A stretch of DNA of 64,000 bases from Halobellus rarus (GTDB lineage: Archaea; Halobacteriota; Halobacteria; Halobacteriales; Haloferacaceae): the NCBI RefSeq assembly GCF_024494595.1, contig NZ_JANHDI010000007.1, forward strand, positions 246,472 to 310,471, written 5' to 3'. Below the pieces are notes generated by a model. The model did not search any database, was not told the DNA's origin, and saw only the letters and a program-made list of their open reading frames with translations. Shown piece by piece: positions 35,939 through 42,914 of this stretch. The translations under genes were made by a program, and so were the position numbers. How positions within the stretch are numbered: the first letter of the stretch is position 1; each line of letters opens with the position of its first letter.

Positions 35939-36934
35939 ATGAACATGCTCGTCGACGGCGAGTGGCGAACGGACGCCTACCGGACGACGAACGATGAGGG
36001 CGAGTTCGACCGACAGGAGACGTCGTTCCGCGACTGGATCCAGGACGATCCCGAGGCCGAGTTCCCCGCCGAGTCCGGCCGGTATCACGTCTACATCTCG
36101 CGGGCCTGCCCGTGGGCCCACCGCGTGGCGATGACGCGCCGGCTGAAGGGTCTCGAAGACGACATCTCGCTGTCGATCGTCGAACCCGTCCGCTACGAGG
36201 ACGGCTGGGAGTTCTCCGAGGAGTACCCCGACCCGCTCTACGGCGAGGAGTTCCTCCGCGACGTCTACACCCGCGCGGACTCGGCGTTCACCGGCCGCGT
36301 GACGGTTCCCGTCCTCTGGGACCGGGAGAAAGAGACCGTCGTCAACAACGAGTCCCGCGAGATTATGCGGATGCTCGACACCGAGTTCGGAGGACCGAAC
36401 GGCGTCGACCTCTGGCCCGAGGGCCACCGCGAGGCGGTCGATCGGGTCATCGACGACATCTACGACCCGATCAACAACGGCGTCTACCGGGCCGGCTTCG
36501 CCGACACCCAGGCGGCCTACGAGAACGCGGTCGCGGACGTCTTCGAGGCGCTCGATCACTGGGAGGACGTCCTCGAGGAGCAACGGTACCTCGTCGGAGA
36601 CGTGCTCACCGAGGCCGACGTCGCGATGTTCGCGACGCTCGTCCGCTTCGATCACGTCTATCACACCCACTTCAAGTGCAACCGCCGGGCGATCCACGAG
36701 TACCCGAACCTCTGGAACTACACGAAGGAGCTCTACCAGCTCCCCGGCGTCGCGGAGACGGTGAACGTCGACCACATCACGCGACACTACTACATGAGCC
36801 ACGGCGACGTCAACCCGAAGCGCCTCGTCCCGACCGGCCCCGACATCGACTTTTCGGCTCCGCACAACCGCGACCGGTTGCCGGCCGACCTCCCGCCGGC
36901 GCTGCGGGGCGATGCGGCCCCCGCGGACGACTGA
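35939..36934 (+). CDS. Glutathionyl-hydroquinone reductase-like protein (Xi-class GST)
   Basis: 331 aa. A thioredoxin-fold N-terminal domain has the catalytic Cys in SRACPWAHR (C57). A conserved bridge (PVLWDREKETVVNNESREIMRML) leads into an all-alpha C-terminal domain (LVGDVLTEADVAMFATLVRFDHVYHTHFKCN). This is the YqjG/PcpF class, which reduces thiol-conjugated hydroquinones. Haloarchaea make gamma-glutamylcysteine (gshA is in this window), so that thiol is the likely co-substrate. ATG 35939 gives a start close to the family's. Confidence 0.9.
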   Translation: MNMLVDGEWRTDAYRTTNDEGEFDRQETSFRDWIQDDPEAEFPAESGRYHVYISRACPWAHRVAMTRRLKGLEDDISLSIVEPVRYEDGWEFSEEYPDPLYGEEFLRDVYTRADSAFTGRVTVPVLWDREKETVVNNESREIMRMLDTEFGGPNGVDLWPEGHREAVDRVIDDIYDPINNGVYRAGFADTQAAYENAVADVFEALDHWEDVLEEQRYLVGDVLTEADVAMFATLVRFDHVYHTHFKCNRRAIHEYPNLWNYTKELYQLPGVAETVNVDHITRHYYMSHGDVNPKRLVPTGPDIDFSAPHNRDRLPADLPPALRGDAAPADD

Positions 36935-36985
36935 TACGACCGGACTTCCACCGCCTTCTTGTCCGCTCACGTCTACCTCTCAGCT

Positions 36986-37690
36986 ATGACTGACGGCGAC
37001 GACGCGAGTACGCAGACGCCGGCGGAGACGCGCCGGTCGACCCCCGGCGGCGGCGTCCGCCCGACCGCTGCCGACATCGAACCCGCCGCGCCCGAGGAGT
37101 TCGGACTCGTGCAGGCGTGGTGGGGAGACGGAAAGGGAAAGACCACGGCCGCGCTCGGGATGGCGTTCCGCGCGGCCGGGCACGGCTACCGCGTGCACCT
37201 CCTCCAGTTCATGAAGGGCGGCGCTGACTCCGTCGAGAGCGTCCGCGGCGAGTACAACGCCATCGCGGCGGTGCCGGGAATCTCCTACGAGAACACCGGC
37301 CACTACGGGTGGCACGGGATGCTGGACGGTTCCGACGAGGACGAACACCTCGCGAAGGCCCGCGGCGCGCTCGCCCGCGCGGAGGAGTTGGTCGCGGCCG
37401 CTCGCGACGCGGACCTGACGGAGCCGCTGGACCCCGACGGCGACCCCGAGGCCGGCGTCCACCTGCTCGTTCTCGACGAGGTCCTCTACGCCGCCGACCA
37501 GGGACTCATCGACGAGGCCGACGTCCTCGGCCTGATCGACTCGAAGCCCGCGAACCTCGAACTCGTGCTGACCGGGAGTCACGCCGAGCCGACGTACCTG
37601 CTCGACACGGTCGACCTCGTGACCGAGGTGCGGAAGGAGAAACACCCCTTCGACGAGGGCGTCCGCGCGCGGAAGGGGACGGAGTACTGA
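36986..37690 (+). CDS. cobA: Cob(I)alamin adenosyltransferase, CobA/BtuR type
   Basis: A 234-aa enzyme forming the Co-C bond of adenosylcobalamin or adenosyl-cobyric acid. P-loop WGDGKGKTT at about 46-54, RVHLLQFMKGG, and the conserved ending HPFDEGVRARKGTEY. The N-terminal 38 residues are a disordered Thr/Pro/Gly-rich extension. cbiP follows after 51 bp on the same strand. Confidence 0.92.
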   Translation: MTDGDDASTQTPAETRRSTPGGGVRPTAADIEPAAPEEFGLVQAWWGDGKGKTTAALGMAFRAAGHGYRVHLLQFMKGGADSVESVRGEYNAIAAVPGISYENTGHYGWHGMLDGSDEDEHLAKARGALARAEELVAAARDADLTEPLDPDGDPEAGVHLLVLDEVLYAADQGLIDEADVLGLIDSKPANLELVLTGSHAEPTYLLDTVDLVTEVRKEKHPFDEGVRARKGTEY

Positions 37691-37741
37691 TGCCCGACGG
37701 CCGGAAGCCGACGGACGACGGTTCGTCGGTCCCCGAGGGAG

Positions 37742-39421
37742 ATGGCCGCTGAGACGGTCCTCGTCGCCGGCACGGCCAGTCACGTCGGCAAGAGCACGGT
37801 TGCTGCCGGACTGTGTCGCCGCCTCGCCGACGCCGGCGTCGACGTCGCGCCGTTCAAGGCGCAGAACATGAGCAACGAGGCGCGGGCGGTCGTCCGACCG
37901 GGCGCGGTCCGCGGCACCGACGAACGGGAAGCGCCAGACTCCGCCGACCCCGCCTTCGGCGAGATCGGCGTCTCCCAGTACGTCCAGGCGCGCGCGGCGG
38001 ACGTTCGGCCGACGACGGACCACAACCCCGTCCTCCTGAAACCCCGCGGCGAGGGCGAGTCCCAACTGGTCGTCGACGGCGTCGCCGTCGGCCACTACGC
38101 CGCCGGCGACTACTACGACGCGCACTGGGGCGAGGCGCGCGACGCCGCCGAGGCCGCCCACGCGCGCCTCGCGGCCGCGCACGACGTCGTCGTCGCCGAG
38201 GGCGCGGGGTCGATCGCGGAGATCAACTTCCACGACCGCGACCTCGCGAACGTCGAGACCGCGCGCTTCGCCGACGCGCGGATCCTGCTCGTCGCCGACA
38301 TCGAGCGCGGCGGCGTCTTCGCCTCGATTCTGGGCACGCTGGAACTGCTGCCCGAGGACGTCCGCGAGCGCGTCGTCGGCGTCGCGATCACGAAGTTCCG
38401 CGGCGACCGCTCGCTGCTCGATCCCGGGATCGCGGAGATCGAGTCCCGGACCGGCGTCCCCGTGCTGGCGGTGCTTCCGTACGACGACCCCGGCCTCCCC
38501 GACGAGGACAGCGTCTCGCTGCCGGCGGCGGGCGAGCGCGAGGTCCGCGGCGGCGACGACGGCGTCCCCGACGATCGGGCGGTCACGGTCGCCGTCCCGC
38601 GGCTCCCCCGGGCGTCGAACACCGCCGACGTCGACCCGCTCGTCGACGTCCCGGGCGTCCGCGTCGCGTTCGTTCCCCTCGACGCGTCGGTGTCGAGCGC
38701 TGACGCCGTCGTCCTGACGGGCACGAAGAACACCGCCGACGACCTCCGGGCGATCCGGCAGGCGGGCCTCCACGAGCGGTTACGGCGATTCGACGGTCCC
38801 GTCGTCGGCCTCTGCGGGGGGTACCAACTCCTCGGGGAGCGCCTCGTCGACGCCGAGTTCGAGGGCACTGAGAGCGACGTCGACGACGGTACGACGATTC
38901 CCGGGATCGGTCTGCTTCCCGTCGAGACCGCCTTTTCCCGTCGGAAGCGCGTCGCTCCCGTCGGGTGGACGCTCGACGGGGGCGGTCCGCTCGCGAGCGC
39001 GACGGGCACCGTCGAGGGCTACGAGATCCACGCCGGCGAGACGAGACGGGCCGAGACGAGACGGACGGCCGAGACGAGACGGGCCGAGACGCAGACGGCC
39101 GAGACGGACTTGTCGCCGCCGGTCCGGTTCCCGTTCGCGAGCGACGGCCGGGAACCGGTGACGCTCGGCGCGGCACGGGGAAGCGTCCTCGGAACCTACC
39201 TCCACGGCCTCTTCGAGAACGACGCGGCACGCGAGGCATTCGTCGAGAGCGTGTTCGAGCACGCGGACGCGTCGCGGCCGGCAGGTGGGGTCGGCGCTGA
39301 CACGCGGGTCGCCGCGGGCGCGCTTGACCCCTACGAGAGCGCCGCAGACCTCGTCGAACCGCTCCCGCTCGACGCGCTCTGTCCCGAGGGCGAAGCGCCC
39401 CGCTCCGACGCCGACGGCTGA
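37742..39421 (+). CDS. cbiP: Cobyric acid synthase (CbiP/CobQ)
   Basis: A 559-aa glutamine-dependent amidase acting on adenosyl-cobyrinic acid a,c-diamide. The N-terminal synthetase domain has [10 protein letters not shown] and [13 protein letters not shown]. The C-terminal class I amidotransferase-like domain has [12 protein letters not shown] with its Cys, then YEIHAGET and [10 protein letters not shown]. Inside the latter is a low-complexity insertion of Glu-Thr-Arg repeats (about 432-455), from a tandem repeat near 39038-39108 absent from typical members. Confidence 0.92.
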   Translation: MAAETVLVAGTASHVGKSTVAAGLCRRLADAGVDVAPFKAQNMSNEARAVVRPGAVRGTDEREAPDSADPAFGEIGVSQYVQARAADVRPTTDHNPVLLKPRGEGESQLVVDGVAVGHYAAGDYYDAHWGEARDAAEAAHARLAAAHDVVVAEGAGSIAEINFHDRDLANVETARFADARILLVADIERGGVFASILGTLELLPEDVRERVVGVAITKFRGDRSLLDPGIAEIESRTGVPVLAVLPYDDPGLPDEDSVSLPAAGEREVRGGDDGVPDDRAVTVAVPRLPRASNTADVDPLVDVPGVRVAFVPLDASVSSADAVVLTGTKNTADDLRAIRQAGLHERLRRFDGPVVGLCGGYQLLGERLVDAEFEGTESDVDDGTTIPGIGLLPVETAFSRRKRVAPVGWTLDGGGPLASATGTVEGYEIHAGETRRAETRRTAETRRAETQTAETDLSPPVRFPFASDGREPVTLGAARGSVLGTYLHGLFENDAAREAFVESVFEHADASRPAGGVGADTRVAAGALDPYESAADLVEPLPLDALCPEGEAPRSDADG

Positions 39422-39496
39422 TCCGTCCCGTCGAGACGGAATCAACCCCGAGAATCGGACTCGAAGAGTTTTATTCGCCCGCCGCGACTCCCGGGT

Positions 39497-40270
39497 ATGG
39501 TCGAGGCGTTCGCCGTCGCGAGCGGCAAGGGCGGCACCGGGAAGACGACGAGCACGCTGGCGCTCGGGATGGCGCTCGCCGAGCGGTACGACGTCACGGT
39601 CATCGACGCCGACACCGGGATGGCGAACCTGCTGTTTCACGCCGGCCTGGACGACGCGGACGTGACGCTGCACGACTTACTCGTCGCCGAGCGCGACGTT
39701 CCGATCGAGGCGGCCGTCTACGACCGCTTCGGGATGTCGGTCGTCCCCTGCGGGACGAGCCTCACCGCCTTCGAGGAGGCCGATCCGGGACGGCTCCGGG
39801 AGGTGGTCGCCGAGCTCGCCGCCGGGACCGACGTCCTCCTGCTCGACTCGCCGGCGGCGCTCGGTTCGAAGAGCGCGGTCCTCCCCGTCGTCCTCGCCGA
39901 CCGCGTCGTCGTCGTGCTCCAGCCGACGGTCCCCTCTCTCTCTGACGGCCTGAAGGTCCAGGAGTACGCCCGCTCGTACGGCACCGAGACCGCGGGCGTG
40001 CTGTTCAACCGCGTCCGACCCGACGAGGACGTCGAGTCGATCGCCGAGCAGGCCGCGCGCTACTTCGGCGGGACGACGCTCGCGAGCGTCCCCGAGAGCG
40101 ACGCGGTGCGCGCGGCCCGCCGCGCAGGCGAACCGCTGCTCGCGCACGCGCCGAGAGACCCCGCCGCGGACGCCTTCCACGAGGCGGCGGCGAACCTCGA
40201 CGTCCGCGCCGGCGACGCCGACGGGGTCGCCGACCGCTTCCGGAGCGCGGTCGTCCCGGACCGACCCTGA
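39497..40270 (+). CDS. MinD/ParA-family ATPase (possibly MinD2)
   Basis: 257 aa. Deviant Walker A KGGTGKTT at 11-18, switch I DADTGMANL, Walker B region VLLLDSPAALG. The C-terminus lacks an obvious amphipathic membrane-targeting helix. The position directly after cobalamin genes and before a 184-aa partner matches, from memory, the minD2 locus of Haloferax volcanii, which affects cell shape and motility-structure placement. Orthology is an inference. Confidence 0.8.
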   Translation: MVEAFAVASGKGGTGKTTSTLALGMALAERYDVTVIDADTGMANLLFHAGLDDADVTLHDLLVAERDVPIEAAVYDRFGMSVVPCGTSLTAFEEADPGRLREVVAELAAGTDVLLLDSPAALGSKSAVLPVVLADRVVVVLQPTVPSLSDGLKVQEYARSYGTETAGVLFNRVRPDEDVESIAEQAARYFGGTTLASVPESDAVRAARRAGEPLLAHAPRDPAADAFHEAAANLDVRAGDADGVADRFRSAVVPDRP

Positions 40271-40272
40271 CG

Positions 40273-40827
40273 ATGGTCGTCGACGGTCACATCCCCGAGG
40301 GCGAACTGCGTCGATCCAGGACCGACGCCGACGTCGGGGAGACGCTCGCGACCGTCCTCGACCGCGAGCTCACCGGCTACGTCGTCTTCGAACCGCAGGG
40401 CTCGATCCTGCTCGGCGACGGGGAGCGCGCGGTGGTGACCTTCGAGGACGGCGTCCCCGTCCTGGCGTATCACCCCGCGAGCGACGGCGGCGGCGACGAC
40501 GCGCTCGACGCCCTCTCGGGGAGCCTCTTCCACGCCGCGGTCTACGAGCTCCCGCCCGAGGATCTGGCGGCGGCCCATCGGGTCGAGGAGCTCCGCGTCG
40601 ACCCGCTCGCGCCGGCGAGACGACTGGCCGCCGACGAGACGCTCCTCGATCGGACGCGCGAGGCCGCGCCCGACGATCGGCTGACGGCGGAGGGCGGGAC
40701 GAGCGCCGTCGAGGCGTTCCTCGCGGACGCGGAGTCGATCGAGGCGATCCGGGAGCAGGCCCGCGCGGAGGCGGAGTCCCGCGCCGCCGACTGGGGGCTC
40801 TCCGAGCAACTCGACGACGACCCGTGA
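40273..40827 (+). CDS. MinD-associated protein, unknown family
   Basis: 184 aa, starting two bases after the minD-like stop, so co-translated. The N-terminal half is a mixed alpha/beta domain (TVLDRELTGYVVFEPQGSILLGDGERAVVTFEDGVPVLAYHP), and the C-terminal half is helical and charged. No enzyme motif. Its tight coupling suggests it works with the ATPase, as partner or cargo. Confidence 0.65.
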   Translation: MVVDGHIPEGELRRSRTDADVGETLATVLDRELTGYVVFEPQGSILLGDGERAVVTFEDGVPVLAYHPASDGGGDDALDALSGSLFHAAVYELPPEDLAAAHRVEELRVDPLAPARRLAADETLLDRTREAAPDDRLTAEGGTSAVEAFLADAESIEAIREQARAEAESRAADWGLSEQLDDDP

Positions 40828-40880
40828 GCGTCGGTCGTCCCTCGAAACGACGATCGTCGGCGGTATGGAAAACGAGACGA

Positions 40881-40886
40881 TATATA
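40881..40886 (+). promoter_or_regulatory. TATA-like box, leaderless spacing to GTG 40910
   Basis: TATATA preceded by GA (40879-40886) lies 27 bp before an in-frame GTG at 40910. It falls inside the coding frame if the upstream ATG 40865 is used. Confidence 0.45.
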
Positions 40887-40909
40887 CGATCGGCTGCCTT
40901 ATCCCTCCT

Positions 40910-41647
40910 GTGAGCGTCTTTTCGCTGCTGCGCGCACGAACGGCGTCGGACTTCGCCGACTGGTTCCGCCCCGGCGGAGAGTACCTGCTCCGCGTCGCCG
41001 ACGGGATGGGCTTTCACACGGGTGACCTCCCGGGGTTCATCGACGAGGCCGAGACGGCGATGCGGGCGGGCCGGACGGGCGCGGACGTCGCGCCCGCGGT
41101 GAACCGACTGATCGCCGCCGACCTGTACGCCGACGCCGCGTTCGGCCTCCCCTTTCTGGAGTGGACGCCGGTCTGGTACGAACTCGCCCTGATGGGGCCG
41201 ACGGCGTACGCGGGCTGGCGGCTCCGACGCGTCGCCGACCAGTACGCGGCGACGATCGACCACGTCTCGCTCCCGCGGTTCAGCCGCCCCGGCGACGTCG
41301 TCTCCCGCGGCGCGCCGGCGCTCGACTCGGTCTCGGGGTTCGCCGATCGGTTCGCGTTCGCCGACGCGATCCTCCACCTGGAGTGGTTCGACTACGTCGC
41401 CGCCGAGTGCGGGATCGGCGTCCCGCCGGAACTGATCGCGGAGACGCGCTCGCAGACGGTCGGCTACTACACCGGTGACCTCACGATCGAGGACCTGGAT
41501 CCGACCGTCCGCCGCCTGCAGTACCTGCTCTTCACCGACGACGAGTGGGTTCGCGCGGTCGACGAGCGCTACGGCCTCGGCAGCTCGCTCCTGTCGGTCT
41601 GGGAGCAGGTGTGTCGTCGCGAGCGCGAGCGCTTCGGCGGCGTCTGA
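40910..41647 (+). CDS. Conserved haloarchaeal protein, unknown function
   Basis: 245 aa from GTG 40910 (260 aa if ATG 40865 is used). It is helical and acidic, with no membrane helices. Conserved-looking features include RTASDFADWFRPGGEYLLRVADGMGF and FADAILHLEWFDYVAAECG. I do not recognise a family. The start follows from the TATA-like element just upstream, so the gene may have its own promoter although it sits 82 bp after the MinD-partner gene. Confidence 0.6.
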   Translation: MSVFSLLRARTASDFADWFRPGGEYLLRVADGMGFHTGDLPGFIDEAETAMRAGRTGADVAPAVNRLIAADLYADAAFGLPFLEWTPVWYELALMGPTAYAGWRLRRVADQYAATIDHVSLPRFSRPGDVVSRGAPALDSVSGFADRFAFADAILHLEWFDYVAAECGIGVPPELIAETRSQTVGYYTGDLTIEDLDPTVRRLQYLLFTDDEWVRAVDERYGLGSSLLSVWEQVCRRERERFGGV

Positions 41648-41687
41648 TCGTCCGACCCGTGGGCGACCGCGCTCGCGACGCCCGGAC

Positions 41688-42722
41688 TCACTTGTAGCCG
41701 CGGCTCGCCAGGTGATACCGAAGGACGTCTTTCGTCCCCTCGACGAACGGGCCCAGATCGACGGCGTCGGTCCGCTCGCTCAGCGCGCGGAGCCGCCGGT
41801 ACTCCTCGTTCCACTCGTCCAGTAGTTCCGATTCGAGGCCGCGTTCGACGATGCGGTCGATCAACCGATCGACCTCGGCCGAGACGTCCGCTTCGCCGTC
41901 GGCCGCCGGGAGTTCCGCCGGATCGATCACCCCGCGTTCGAGGGCGGCGACGACGACGCCCGAACTGACGTCGCCCTCCCTGAGTTCTCGCTCCCACGTG
42001 CTGAGCCAGTTGCCGATCCGAGCCATCCGCTGCCCGGCGTCGACGGCCTCCCTGAGGAGCGAGAGCGATTCGGTGTGATCGGCCGAGGCGTGCATCAGGT
42101 CGATGTCGAGGTAACTGAACATCCCCATGTTGTGCGTCTCGTACCGGTCCAGGTCGGCCCTCGTCGCCAGTTCGGGACTGCTGATGACGAGCGTGCTGTA
42201 CTCGATCGCGGTGAGAATCTGTCTGACGTCGAACCGGAAGAGCGAGGCGTACCTGTCGTACTGTGGCGCGTCCTCCAGACGATCGACGAGCGTCGTCCAG
42301 ACGTCCCTCGCGAAGGCCACGTACTCCTCGTCGACGCCTTCGCCGTACGTCTCGATCGGTTCCGGCGTGGTGTCGTCGCGCCGGAGCCGAACGAGTCGGG
42401 TGATCGCGTCGAACGTCTCGTAATCTCGCCGTTTCTCGACGAGATCGTCGAGGATCGTGACGAACAGGACGAGCATCGTCTTGTTCGTCGCGACCCGCTG
42501 GCGGTGCTCGGTATCGACGACCGGCATCGTGTTCTTCGGCGCGAGTCGGTGGACCCACTGCCAGATGAACAGCGGACGCGCCCCCTCGAACGACCGATAC
42601 TCGGTGACGAGCGACTGGAGGCACGGAGGGAGCTCGTGATCGCGTACCGATCGGAGCAGGTCGGCTGCGCGTTCGCCGTCGACGGAGCGGGCGACACTCT
42701 GGGCGGGCTTGCTGCGCGTCAC
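41688..42722 (-). CDS. Putative class I terpene-synthase-like protein
   Basis: 344 aa, all-helical, GTG start. An aspartate-rich DDLVE (D92-E96) sits in ILDDLVEKRRDYETF. An NSE-type motif GNWLSTWERELREGD gives N238, T242 and E246, with the usual basic residue before the Glu and G-D after it. R193 lies 45 residues before N238, where the diphosphate-sensing Arg of microbial terpene synthases sits. An RY pair (R335-Y336) is near the C-terminus. The second position of the NSE motif is Trp rather than Asp. Spacing between motifs matches bacterial sesquiterpene cyclases. I do not recognise a described archaeal family. Substrate and product unknown; another all-helical isoprenoid enzyme is possible. 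Confidence 0.6.
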   Translation of the reverse strand: MTRSKPAQSVARSVDGERAADLLRSVRDHELPPCLQSLVTEYRSFEGARPLFIWQWVHRLAPKNTMPVVDTEHRQRVATNKTMLVLFVTILDDLVEKRRDYETFDAITRLVRLRRDDTTPEPIETYGEGVDEEYVAFARDVWTTLVDRLEDAPQYDRYASLFRFDVRQILTAIEYSTLVISSPELATRADLDRYETHNMGMFSYLDIDLMHASADHTESLSLLREAVDAGQRMARIGNWLSTWERELREGDVSSGVVVAALERGVIDPAELPAADGEADVSAEVDRLIDRIVERGLESELLDEWNEEYRRLRALSERTDAVDLGPFVEGTKDVLRYHLASRGYK

Positions 42723-42848
42723 GTTCGAGACGCTCGCATCGGCTGTACCTAAGCGGTGCGGTACTGACAGCGAGACCGACCCCGGTCGTGACCGACACGG
42801 ATCCGCGTTCCGTCCCCCGATTCTCTCGTTAGATAATCGGCGTCAGAG

Positions 42849-42856
42849 TTTATATA
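42849..42856 (+). promoter_or_regulatory. TATA-like box of the pilus-like operon
   Basis: TTTATATA is centred about 27 bp upstream of the ATG of an 11-codon leader frame (42879), so the mRNA probably begins at or next to that ATG. Confidence 0.55.
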
Positions 42857-42878
42857 CGAAAACGAACGAACCGACGGT

Positions 42879-42914
42879 ATGACCGATCGAGGCACCCCCG
42901 GAGTACGGGGATGA
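42879..42914 (+). CDS. 11-codon leader peptide frame upstream of pilB-like gene
   Basis: ATG 42879 encodes MTDRGTPGVRG and stops at TGA 42912-42914. The stop overlaps the ATG (42911) of the secretion ATPase in the ATGA arrangement. The TATA-like box is at leaderless distance from this ATG, not from the ATPase start. It may couple translation of the ATPase to ribosomes loading at the 5' end, or the ATPase start may simply have a 32-nt leader. Confidence 0.4.
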   Translation: MTDRGTPGVRG

